From Cliona cf. orientalis (taxonomy: Eukaryota > Porifera > Demospongiae > Clionaida > Clionaidae): a stretch of 64,000 bases of DNA. A program made the translations under genes and the position numbers. The DNA is taken from assembly GCA_963930775.1 (NCBI GenBank), contig OZ005689.1:20279262-20343261 (forward strand). Direction: 5' to 3'. Below, piece after piece: positions 43,974-54,530 of this stretch; the first letter of the stretch is position 1, and the number at the start of each line of letters is the position of its first letter. The notes under the pieces are model-generated. The model saw nothing but the letters and a program-made list of their open reading frames with translations. It did not search any database and was not told the origin of the DNA.

Positions 43974-44640
43974 CTCAGGACAGTTAAGGCAGGATCAGAT
44001 GGTGTCTATACCACCAAAATGGCCAAACGTGCTGGTACAAAAGTTAAAACTGAAGAGAAGTACAGTTACAGCAACACAAAAACACACATCTGAAGAACGA
44101 AGTTTATTAAAAACATACATTACCATGGTAATGGTGTTTAATTAACTAAATAGGTGGGGGTCAAAGTTCGGCTTCCTTAAATACATTTTCTCGTTTACCG
44201 GGTACAAAAATGCTTGAATATGGCATCGAAAGTGGGATCAGCTATGTCCTAGCTGTGTAAAGAAATCAATACTGTCTGGAAACGCTGCACAGAATAAAGC
44301 GCGTTGGAGCTAGGCAAAGAAATGCGCACTTTCAGGCTATAAAAACGAGTTAATTAAGTATTTATGAACATACTGTTGGCGCATGGTTGATACAGGACAC
44401 CATTTCCACTTTCCACCGCGTTCTCTATCCATGGTAGAGCTTAGATGTCTAAGAAAGGTCCTGGTCTAGTGCCAATTTTGTACCCGGAAGACCGTCTGCA
44501 CTCCATTGCACACGGCAGCTTCTATACAAAGTATGGAGGTCGCTCGAGGTAAATGAGATTCACGGCCATGTAATTGGTTGTAATTGGCTGATACAAGCTG
44601 ATAAGACTAAGCTGGCTGTTTCTGCCTTAACCGTCCTGAG
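43974..44640. mobile_element. 667-bp MITE in the gypsy integrase region
   Basis: 19-bp ends CTCAGGACAGTTAAGGCAG and inverse (18 of 19 match). Interior has no coding content. It splits the integrase coding sequence between the first and second catalytic Asp. Target duplication not clear. Confidence 0.85.
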
Positions 44641-44795
44641 TTGGTACAATCTCAGGTCAGTATGACAGGCAATCCACTACGATGAGGTACTCATTGCCTG
44701 CGTAAGTGCAGAAGTCAGCTGCAATCTCTTGGAATGGGCGGTTCGGTTGGGGCTTCATAGCGATAGGTTCTATGGGTGTGAGGGTAGATGGTCCT

Positions 44796-44980
44796 CAGTG
44801 GCGGATTTAGGGGGGTTTCGGAGGTTTCGACCAAACCCCCCCTTTGGGCTGCACCTACTACTAAGAAGTACTGAACTGGAACCCCCCTTTCTGGCTACAG
44901 AACTAAGAAAACGGCTATTGTGCTTCGCATGTGCTTCGTGCGCAAGAACCCCCCTTCAAGAAATCCTAGATCCGCCACAG
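44796..44980. mobile_element. 185-bp MITE, CAGTGGCGGAT ends, 5-bp duplication
   Basis: CAGTGGCGGATTTAGG at the left, CCTAGATCCGCCACAG at the right, flanked on both sides by GTCCT (44791-44795, 44981-44985). Contains three copies of an ACCCCCC(C)TTT-type word. Inserted in the gypsy integrase region. Confidence 0.88.
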
Positions 44981-47830
44981 GTCCTGGTATATCTTACAGG
45001 ATGAGATCACGTCGATGTCGTGTGATATATTTGGCCAGTAAACGATAAGTTGAGCCCTTGTTTTGTCGATACCAACCCTTGGTGTGAGTAATGCAACTGT
45101 GCCAGTACGGCTCTACGCATCTTGGCAGGTATTAAGAGTCTGCAGCCGTACACAATGAGGTCATTCTCCACCGACAGGTGAGTGCATATGCTCCAATAAG
45201 GTCTGCATGATTGAGGTAGTTGTTTGTGTTGGTTTGGAAATCCGTTGGTGACATACTGTTTCAGTGGTGGGTAATCTGGGTCGTCACTGGCAATGTCCCT
45301 TAGGTTTTGTAATCGCAAGTTGTCGATTGGCGGCGTAGTGATTACCCTAATGTCTGCTGCCGTGGGTGCCTGGTTGTGATCGAGGTCACATTCTGCTAGG
45401 GTCTCATGTGGCTCTGGGTTGCTGTTAGGATTGCGGGATAGAGCATCTGGAGCTTGGTTTAGGGATCCTTTGAGCAACTCAGTTGTGAAGTTGTATCCCA
45501 TAAGCTTGGCTTTCATCCGCTACAATCTTGGGTTCTTGATTTTGTCAAGGCGATGGTTGTTCAGGATGGGTACGAGCGGATGGATGATGATGATGGTCAG
45601 TGATGACGTTGAAGTGTTGTAGACCAGCGAGGAAGATGTTGCACTTGGATATCGCCCATGTTACCGCCAGCAACTCTAGTTCGATGATGGCATAACATGA
45701 CTCTGTGTCGGAGAGGAATCGTGAACCAGCTTGTACCAGGCGCCATGTTTCGTCATGCTTCTGTTAGAGTACGAAGCCAAGTCCCTCTCTGCTGGCATCT
45801 GTGCACAATCGCGTGGGTTTGGTGAGGTCGAAGTAGGACACGACTGGTGTGGATGTGATTGAGTTCCTGATTCCTCAAATGCAGATTGAAATTCATCCGA
45901 CCAGGTGAACTCGTTCTTAGTGCTGAGTAAGGGTCTGAACGGTGACAGTAGGTTGGCGATGGTGCTAGTGCTGGATGAGAGCTGGTTTACTACTCCTATG
46001 AAGGACCGCAACGCAGTACGGCTGGACGGGGTGGGGAAGTTGTAATGGCAGGGTCGATCTGGTAGCCGTCTTTGGAGAGGATGAATCCAGCAAATAGGAC
46101 TGTGGGTTGGCCGAATACCCACTTGGAGGTGTTAAGAGTGATCTTTTGTTCTTTGCACCTTTGGAGGATTGAGCGCACATGGTCGGAGTGCTTGGTGCTT
46201 GGATGTCGTCCACTATTTGTCGTATCCTGGAAGCCCCTTGAACGCCTCGTCCATTCATCGGTTATAGTGTTCCGAGATTGACAAAATGCCGTAGGGAGCT
46301 CTGAGGTACTTGAAGCGTCCGAATGGGGTGAGGAATGTGGTGAGGTCTTAACTAGCCTCGTCAAGGGGACACTGGTGGTATCCCTTCATAGCGTCTAAGT
46401 TGATGGTGGTGTTTTCGGTTGCTATGTCGGCGACTGCTTGTGAAGGTGTTGGGGATTGATAACACTCGCGTTTTACGTATTTGTTCAGGTGTGATAGGTC
46501 CACGCACATTTGGATGTTGTCGGAGTCCTTTTTGGGTGTCGCCACAATAGGGGCGCACCATTCGGTTGGATATATGATGGGGGCGATGATCCCTTGGGTT
46601 TCAAGGATCTCAAGTTCAGCCTTCAGCTTGTCTCTGTATGCGAACGGGACTGTGCGTGGCGTTTTGATGCAAAACGAGAGTAGTAGAACACCTTTAACTG
46701 CAAGGTAGATGTGTAGGGTATCTCTGTAGGTAACTGTGCCGAGTGTGATTGTCACGGGTAGTTGGCCGATTGGAGTCATCCAGTGACCCGTGACTCCCCT
46801 GGGTACCATGTCTGATGGTAGCAAGTTGTTGCAGTGGTCCCCTAGCATTGTGATGGTGTCTGGGCCTGCGACAGATATGTCTGCTCCGGAGTCGGGCAAG
46901 GCCGTCGTTGTGGCACTGCCATTGAGTACTGATATGTGAACGTTGATAGTTGGGGCTGGATCTGTGATGTTGCTAAGTATCCAGGGTGATCAGGTGCTCG
47001 ATGGCTTGGCCGCTTTGATTCGAATGAGGTTTGATTGTGGGTCTTGAGGATTCTTTCCGGGGTGCTTGAGATTTGCATACCTTGGTGAAGTGGCCCACTT
47101 TGTTGCAGTAGTGGCACACTACCCTGAATGCTGAGCATGTTTTGCGGCCACCAGGGTGGAAGGAGGATCCGCACCCCGGGCAAGTTGTTGTTGGTGATGA
47201 TGATGATAGGCCGGTGTTCAACCCCAGGCGCCTGATTGCTTGAATAGAGGCACTGGCATTGCTGGTAATCTGGACTCGCTGGTGTCGTGCTGCTTCGTAT
47301 GCACGGCACTTTTCTATAGCTGCATTGAGGGCGAGATCCTTGACTCATAGAAGGTCTTCTTTCGTCTCAACGTCTAGGATCTGATCGCGGATGCTTCGTT
47401 GTTGGCAGTTGTCCGTGCAAAAGTTACACGTTTTTGCCAATTCTCGGAGGGCTACAAAGAAGTCGTCAAACGGCTCTCCCTGTTGTTGCACCAGTTTCCT
47501 AAAGTTCCTACGTTCGACTGTTTCATTGATTTGACCTTGCACATACCTTTCGATAGCTGCTATGATACTGTCGACTTTGCCTCATTCATCACTGAGTCCG
47601 AGGTTGTCCACTATGGGATAGTCTCGCGGGAGAAGCAGAGTGTGAGTGCTTGGACTTGTGTAGCGTTGGTTTCTTCTGAGAGGCCGGATAGGCTGTAATA
47701 GGCCTGCCATTGGGCCTTCCACGCTTTGAAGTTGGACCCTCTGTCCACTTGTAGGTCTAGCTTTGGTAGATCTCCTTGGCGGAAAGAGTACGGCATGGTG
47801 TTTCTCAGGAACTGACTGTTCGCAGCACCA

Positions 47831-47976
47831 TGTACGATATCAACACTTTCATGAGAATAATTACACAAGCACATAAATACACACTAGTATCACGTGAACA
47901 CAACAACTGATAAATAGAGAGTAAAATACTAGTCAGTAGTTCATGAGTCCCAGTTCATAGAGTTCATTTCCTTACA
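47831..47976 (-). repeat. 5' LTR of the second gypsy element (146 bp)
   Basis: On the minus strand begins TGTAAGGAAATGAACTC and ends CGTACA, followed at once by TGGTGCTGCGAACAG, a likely primer-binding site. Confidence 0.75.
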
Positions 47977-47977
47977 A

Positions 47978-49371
47978 TTATGCTTCCGGTTCTACTATGA
48001 TATTAGCACAGACATCACAACATAGTAAATGGTCTTGAACCACCAGGTCACTACAGAAACTAGAATCAATGTAATTAGGGCAATATTCCGACACATTCTC
48101 AAGGTAATGTCTCACTGCAACAATCTCAACATCACATGGATTAATTATATTTTTTCTTAAAGGGGCTTCTATTGGGGTCCAATATATTACTGATTTAGCA
48201 GGCTCACCGGAACGACCAGCACGACCACATTCTTGAAAATAATCTTCAATTGCTTCTTGGAGCTCCATAATGAATAACATAATTTAAATCCACGAAGTTG
48301 ACACCCATACCCAAGGCAACAGTACAAAAGACCACACGAACTACTCCTTGCATACTTTTTATGATTACTTCCTTGTTATGATGTGGTGTTTTGGCATGGA
48401 ACATGCCGTACAATCTATTATCACTAATATGCTCAGCATTGGGAGGAAAGTAGCTGTTTGCCTCACCTAAAGCACACGATAAATGAGCGAATAAGTCTGC
48501 ACACATGTTTAATGAGTGACAATATATGTGACTGGATGTGGGAAAACGCTTCGTAAGGGATCCACGCGCGATTCACGCAATGCGTGTTTTTAGTAGCTCA
48601 GGTCGAAAATTGTCGAAGTCCAGATTATGTCATATACATGTCGAACAACCCTTCTTTTAACTGTTGGTGTCTTCTACAGAGGCTGGTCGTGCTATACGAA
48701 GGCGAAATAAGCCTTAATTTTGACCCACCTAATTGGCACACCTGCCGTACCCAGAGCCCGTTGCTATGGGCTGTAATTGGAAGTCCCACCAGCAAGCTAT
48801 CTAGATACAGCTAGATTCATCGAACTACTGTAAATTCGCTCACCTTCTAAGCTTCTTAGGCATCAAAGAACAATTGGCTGTCATTTTGGACGACCAAATT
48901 TGACCCTTACTCGATCGTTACGTTCATTTCGAGGGCCATCTAATTGATTTCCGGTTCACGTGTAGGTAGTATACGGAAATGCCATACGCGTGCATAGCAA
49001 CGCCTTTGGACCGTAATTTTTCGATTATTGGGTGTGTGGCGCGATTGTTAACAAGGTGCTGTATTTCTACAACGAAGCACGCGATCGGCCTAAAACTTGA
49101 ATGCGGGTTAGCTCTATGGCGGAGCTTATCAACCATTCATCAAACTCGATTTTCAGAAATATTCGTTATGGAGGGTTTTCCCAAATCCGGTCACAATAAG
49201 AATCGTCTGTGTGTTCTACTTATTAGTAAGTAGATAGTTGACTATTGGAGCAATATCTTCTACATCGAGACGGGGCCTCACCTCATAGTAAATGTTGGGT
49301 CGATTTGGTGACAAGTGTACCAACTTACACTCCGTCATCTCTAGCTTGGCTATACTATCACTACGAACTGC
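47978..49371 (-). pseudogene. RecQ-like helicase fragment
   Basis: Minus strand, from 49371: LSPNRPNIYYEVRP (about 49280-49320), a break by MITE G copy 2, then LFAHLSCALGE, RLYGMFHAKTPHHNKEVI and FCTVALGMGVNFVDLNYVIH (about 48290-48345). After a frameshift near 48255-48280 come EDYFQECGRAGRSGEPA (about 48190-48245), the RecQ motif VI, then a zinc-binding-like tail ending CCDVCANIIVEPEA and a stop at 47978. This is the second RecA domain plus part of the RecQ zinc region of a superfamily-2 3'-5' DNA helicase. The ATP-binding first domain is absent or unrecognisable. RecQ-like genes are abundant in invertebrate DNA transposons, which fits its place inside inverted repeats. Confidence 0.8.
48527..49195. 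mobile_element. MITE G, copy 2, inside the RecQ fragment
   Basis: Inverted relative to copy 1. TGTGACTGGATGTGGGAAAA at the left, GGAGGGTTTTCCCAAATCCG then GTCACA at the right. Splits the RecQ coding region. Confidence 0.9.
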
Positions 49372-49562
49372 GCGAAATAAGCCTTCATTTTGACCCACCA
49401 CCACGACTAGCCTCCGTAGAAGACGGCAACAGTTAGAAGGGTTATTCGACATGTATATGACAAAATCTGGACTTTGACAAATTTCGACCTGAGTTACTAA
49501 AAACGCGCATTGCGCGAATCGCGCGCGGATCCCATACGGAGGGTTTCCCAAATCCGGTCACA
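49372..49562. mobile_element. MITE G, copy 3, right end only
   Basis: 191 bp matching the right third of copy 1 (from GCGAAATAAGCCTTCATTTTG onward in blocks) to CCAAATCCGGTCACA. Sits at the upstream edge of the RecQ fragment. Confidence 0.85.
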
Positions 49563-50377
49563 TTTTTCCGTCATAAATACCTTCAAATACACTGCTTGCG
49601 ATTTTTCTTGATCACCATGCTTCACACTTTTTAACAAACCCTGGTCGTTGAATCATCTCCTTAAGGGATTCAATAGACTCCTAAAATAGTATACGTTGAG
49701 GATATAGAGATTTAGTACCACTTGATGTTCTCACCGTCTTCATAAGTAGCGTATTACAAGGCTTTCGTGCAGATTGTGGGTGATCGGTAAATTTGATGTA
49801 TGAACATCTTCCAGAAACTCTACTACCGTCTTGTTTGTTGTTTGTTTCACACTTTCAGCTACCAAATTTGACAAACTTGTCCAAGTTCTCCTAGATATCT
49901 TCGAACTATCCTGACAGTTCATGGAAGGTGCTGTACAAATTCTTGAAGTGGTCGTAATCCAAATACAGAGACTAGCAAAGTTAGAAAGGTTGATATAAAG
50001 GACAGCAGAACATTCATTCTCACATCGGACACTCTGAACAGAGTTTGCCATGTAAATATAAACATTAGATAGAGCCGTATAATTCGTACAACTTTTGAGT
50101 TAAAGGTAAGAATCTCCTCGTCAATGATGGCTTCATCATCTATCCATATATCCCAGGCAGAACTTAAGTACAAGAACTTGCAGTTTTCAAGGAAGTGTTA
50201 CCTTACGTCTACCACTTTCTTGCACTCTCAGGTCATGATTTTGCATGAATTTCAAGATATGCAAGGAATTTGGCCACAATCTTGAAAGATATCTTGCATA
50301 AATCTTGCATGAAAGCAAAGAAAGCTTACAAGAATAGGATAGCATCTTGCACATTATTCCACATACCAAGCGTGCAT
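49563..50377 (-). other. Possible further upstream RecQ-gene remnant
   Basis: Minus-strand frames at 50051-49740 (RCENECSAVLYINLSNFASL, then CTAPSMNCQDSS) and about 49680-49570 look protein-like but carry no helicase motif I recognise. Position and strand fit the same gene or a neighbour within inverted repeat H. Low confidence. Confidence 0.3.
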
Positions 50378-50690
50378 TAAGGTACCATTTAATTGCGTGG
50401 GTGGATATATCCCCAAATTGTCCCAGAAGCGCTGATATAAGTCTCTTTCAGCCGCTTACCCTTTGCTGAGCATTTTTAGCATTGTAGGAGACCTGAATGA
50501 CTCAGTTTGGTATCCGCTGTCGGTCGTCAATTTTAAGGTCAAAGGTCGTGCTTTCAGCCCCACCCCTTCCAAATGCGCATACATCAGCCCCTCCCCTGTT
50601 CATCTGCGCATGCGCATATCGTCCATCGTGCCACGTGAACTTTGTCTGCGCACTGCCGAGATAATAATTGGTAAGTTTTGTATCTGTCTG
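50378..50690 (-). repeat. Long inverted repeat H, right arm
   Basis: Inverse of 42372-42682; see there. It contains a CpG-bearing run and ATAATAATTGGTAAGT, a possible exon end with donor. Confidence 0.85.
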
Positions 50691-51171
50691 TGTCTGTCGT
50701 ATGTAATATGGCGTACTGATAGTTTTCTCGCCTTTCCTGACTATGGAACTGTGTGCATGTCACCTGATTTACTGGACTTGGAACGCTAGGTTTGTATTGT
50801 TATGACTGGGGAGGAGGAAAGCTCTGGTGTTATGCCTATGTATACGAGACTAGTACCTGCTGCAGCCAGGAGTGGAGCCCAATCAGATTGCTCCACGTCA
50901 TCACCAATTTTTACCGGGCTTGCTAGGCTACTAGACTACATCTCACGAGTGAGGTTTGCACACAGGCGTAGCATTTAAGCACTTGTACAACTCCAGTATG
51001 GGCACAACACCAGAGCCTTCCTCCTCCTGATATGTTACAAATGGAACGGAAGTTTTCCCAAAGTACCTGATTGCATATTCTACGCAGATCGGAAAAAGAG
51101 TGTGGTGAAATGTTTTTTCAACTTTGGTTCCAGATGTACACGACATAATAGTACTATGAAACGCAAAGAAA
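50691..51171. other. Stretch with a possible short minus-strand exon
   Basis: A minus-strand frame 51146-50943 (MSCTSGTKVEKTFHHTLF, then YAIRYFGKTSVPF) has amino-acid composition like a real protein but no family I know. Not called as a gene. Confidence 0.3.
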
Positions 51172-51471
51172 TACAGTGGAAACCCTCTAAAGGGGACACC
51201 ATTGGGACCAAAATTTTAGTCCGCTATAGCGAAGTGTCCTTAGCTCAGGGGTAGTGGTTGACCATGCCCCTCCTACAATCAAATCGAGGCCAGCTATGAT
51301 AAAGCATCACTGCGGGACCAAAATAAGTGTCCGTTATACGGAATAACGGGGTGTCCACTGTTGAATATATTGAAGTCTATGGAAATACAATCCGGACATT
51401 CAAAATTGTCCGTTAATTAAATCGCAGGTGTCCGTCGTTGAGGAGTGTCCGTCATGCAGGGTTCCACTGTA
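51172..51471. mobile_element. 300-bp MITE with TACAGTGGAA...TTCCACTGTA ends
   Basis: Left TACAGTGGAAACCCT, right AGGGTTCCACTGTA, rich in GTCCGTTA and GGTGTCC words. Same family as 5568-6408. TA-flanked, pogo/Tc1-like. Confidence 0.88.
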
Positions 51472-51914
51472 TTATCAGTGATAGCGTTATCACGATATTT
51501 TGTTTATATGCACAATTCACGCAGCCTTACACCCAGCCGATGCCTTGAAAGCACAATCTTGGCAAATTATGGAGTCCGAGTGTCTCAGTGCCTGATTCTC
51601 AACCAGACGATCAAACGGCAGCTGTATAGATGAGATTTCCTGTCCCAGTAGGTAGGCATGGATCATCCACATCCTCGCCAGCTACATTTGAGCTTATCGC
51701 CCTCGTCTGAACTTTACGGACACTATTCTGAAAGGACGCAATGAGATATTGCCAGAACCATGCATGCAACATAGAGGCTGGGCACGAGACTACAGATTAC
51801 GGGGATAGTAGTCTCAATGTGGCTTGTACTTGCACCATGCATTGTAGCGAGATCAAAATTGCCATCACAGATTGATGTACAGTGCTAACTCAAACAGCAA
51901 CAATTGAAAAAAGG

Positions 51915-52095
51915 CTGTGTCTACTGTACCGGCACCGGTACTGAAAATTTAGCGCTTCGAGTACCGGCAAACTAGCCCCCCGCTACTAGCCTCACTAGCC
52001 GTCTAGCACTCAGTATTAGTGGCTATTAGTATAGCTAATATTCCGGTACTCCAAGCACTAAATCTTGGGTACCGGTGCCAGTACAGTAGACACAG
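51915..52095. mobile_element. 181-bp MITE with CTGTGTCTACTGTACC ends
   Basis: The first ~60 bp (CTGTGTCTACTGTACCGGCA, TTTAGCGCTT, GAGTACCGG) are inverted at the end. Several ACCGGTAC words inside. A related word, GAGTGCCGGCACTGGCACC, occurs near 60363. Confidence 0.85.
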
Positions 52096-52389
52096 TGTTG
52101 AAAAAAGTCACCCACCGTTCTCCACATCTTTCACACTCCTATGCCGAGCAGCCAACATCTTTGGAAGCTCTCTCAACTTCATGCTGCACCCGGCACAGGT
52201 TTCTTAAATTGTCGTCATTGTATCTTGGGTCATACATTTCAGGACAGTCGGCACAGTGTTCCAGTTCATTTGGGGATACCGGGGCTTATAAATTATGGCG
52301 AATAATTTACTAAGGTAAAATGACTTCATAAAACTATTGTTGTTATTCAGGTTACATGCTTGAGGCGATGAAAGGTCCCTCAGGGTCAT

Positions 52390-54300
52390 GCAGGCTTCTT
52401 GCATTACAGAAAAATATACATGTATAAGCTGGGTAGTCTTATATTCACTTTAGTGGCAGGGTTGTCACATGCTTTTTATTACTTTTTTCCTGACTTTATA
52501 ACCACCCATTATGATTCTTAGAAGACAGTATTGTATTTCTCACTACCAAAGTCATTGTGCTTCTTCCAGCAACACAGGCTTTAAAAAAATTTGGCCCCTA
52601 TTTGCTCTTTTTTTTGGCAATAAACACCACATACGACCATTTATATATTTTAAATGTGCTGATATACTCCTTAGTACCAAAGGTGATATTTAGTGGTTGA
52701 ACGAGGGATCGTTTAGTATAATAATATAACTCACTGATGTCCAGGTCTGGGGTAGCAATACTGGTGCTGGTGGATGGCAAAAACTTGGAAAATATCGGTT
52801 ACCACTGTTGTTTGCTACTTCACAGTGTATGAGTCATCCAAGGCAACCACTCAGCTGGGGCTAGTCTGTAACTTCTTCACAATCGTCTTCAAATTCTTTG
52901 CACGCCTCTCACTACCACGTCCTAGCTACCCACGACACATGAACACCTCCTTTAATTTCGACTTTATGCATGGCCCCTACTATTTACAAAGAGAAGTGTA
53001 CAAGGCTATCCACTACCCCCCCTCCCCCGCTTGTTCTCTTCCTCTTTTCTGTAGAAAGACATAAACTTGTAAACCGAACTCCGACTATCTAGTAATTATA
53101 TCTTGCATGATATCAATTGTATAACTGTCTCACCGTCAATGTCTATCTTGGTTTCTCGACATCCTCTCGTGAAGGTAGTCTTGAGACTTGGAACTCCTAT
53201 GCCTGGTTCTCCTCTGTTGCCATAGAAGACTAGTTGAATGATTTCAATTCTAGAAATGTAACCTGGACTTCTCCTAAATTATGGTATCTTTGTGGTGACC
53301 ATTTTCCATTGAACCCTCGCTACTGCTGCTGCTGCTGCTGTTGCTCTTGCTCCCGGTTTTCTTTCTAGGTTTTTTCATTGACTGCTAATAAGAATCGCTT
53401 ACTCTACAAAACCACCTTCCCACAGGATGTATAACTACTAAACCCACAGGATGAATAACGTACTCCCGCAAGGAGTATAACTGACTTGTTGTTGACTACT
53501 GCGGGTATATATAGCAGCTGAGGGAAAGTACCTTGTAACTACAGCTATATGTACGCTATACCTGTGGTTTGACGTGGATGAAGATGAACTTGCAATAGTG
53601 GTTTTTGGGCGTAAAAAGATGTAAACTTATAAACTTGTAGACTCAACTCTGACCATCTAATAATTATATCTTGCATGATATCAATTGTATAACTCTCTCA
53701 CCGTCAATGACTATCTTGGTTTTCGACAACCTCTTATGACAGAAATATATCTATAAGCTTGGAAGTCTTACTATCCATTTCTATCCTGTAATCAAAATTT
53801 TAAACAAATAGTTTCTGTTTGGCGATTATGTATACTAATATGACATTGAGGCACTAAATATATGTATGTGTAGATTCATCTCAATCTTTGAAAAATGCTC
53901 TATTTGATCAGAAAATAACATTCAGCAAGGCTTTTGGTATGTTAGTTTTAGTAACAACACAAGGAACTGGACGATAAGAAACGCATATGTATGCTGTTAG
54001 TGGGTATGACTGGAGATGAAGCAGGTCAGCAAATCATGTTTGCCGAAGAGGTGAGGTTTGAGGTATTCTCTAGCTAGGGGAAAGATAGATATATTAGTTG
54101 GCTGTGAGAACAGTAGACGTCCAGTCCTTACGCTTCTTTCAGCAGCACGGACTTAAAAAATTTGGCCCCTATTTGCTCTTTTTCGCCAACAGAGACTGCA
54201 TACGACCATTTGTATTCTTTAAAAGTGCTGATGTACTCCTTAGTATCGAAGGTGATATTCAATGGTGTAACGTGGATGAATATGAACTTGCAATAGAGCT
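52390..54300 (+). repeat. Local duplication containing an exon-like block
   Basis: Blocks recur 1.35-1.57 kb apart: 52565-52690 with 54125-54260, and GTAATTATATCTTGCATGAT plus TATCAATTGTATAACT at 53092-53130 with 53660-53700. The first block translates to HGLKKFGPYLLFF and DCIRPFVFFKSADVLLSIEG in the better copy (54140-54255), with frameshifts in the other. A third piece, GTGGATGAAGATGAACTTGC, is at 53574. The protein is not recognised; it may be one exon of a duplicated gene. The 54098-54367 copy is open to a TGA. Confidence 0.55.
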
Positions 54301-54461
54301 TTTGGTGGCATTACTTTTGCATACTAGTCGTGCAGTTCAATTTGAATCTTCATCTTATCTTCAGTGACCACTGTGTAAGCTGATCTAGGAAGCACCTACA
54401 CTTTAGTAGTGCAATGCTAGTATTATGATCATGATGAATGGAGACAAACTACCAACAAATC

Positions 54462-54530
54462 AGTTACATGACATTAATTGGGGTGCAGTCGACCATGCAT
54501 CTCGTGCACCCCAATTAACGTCATGTAACT
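54462..54530. repeat. Small hairpin F, copy 2
   Basis: AGTTACATGACATTAATTGG then GGTGCA pairs with its inverse ending GTCATGTAACT (one mismatch in 26). Loop GTCGACCATGCATCTCG is close to that of copy 1 at 28789. Confidence 0.75.

Larger units (their letters stand above)
43177..47796 (-). pseudogene. gag-pol: Gag-pol of the second Ty3/gypsy element
   Basis: Minus-strand order: Gag from MPYSFRQGDLPKL (47796), a zinc knuckle CHYCNKVGHFTKVC (about 47090-47130), protease with DSGAD (about 46890), and reverse transcriptase (PFAYRDKLKAELE, AYPTEWCAPIV-like block, about 46380-46660) whose active site survives as IVDD (about 46205-46220). RNase H (CTDASREGLGF, about 45790-45820; NQAPDALSR, about 45430-45460) follows, then integrase. 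In the integrase the first Asp block (EIAADFCTYAGNEYLIVVD, about 44670-44730) and the second (SDQGPQFTS, about 43880) are separated by a 667-bp MITE. The Glu block QSNGKAEAIVKSMKK is near 43760-43805. Many stops and frameshifts; inactive. Confidence 0.85.
43153..47976 (-). mobile_element. Second Ty3/gypsy element, minus strand, degraded
   Basis: A 4.8-kb element. Its 5' LTR is at 47831-47976, the 3' LTR is reduced to 24 bp (43153-43176), preceded by a purine tract (AAGGAGGGAGGGGA). Gag-pol is recognisable throughout but in many frames. Two MITEs (43974-44640, 44796-44980) sit within the integrase region. It separates the DUF6589-like and RecQ fragments. No target duplication can be checked because the 3' LTR is truncated. 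Confidence 0.88.

Noticed and set aside
42372-50690. The inverted repeats as LTRs of one element
   Set aside because: They are in opposite orientation, and the gypsy element between them has its own LTRs.
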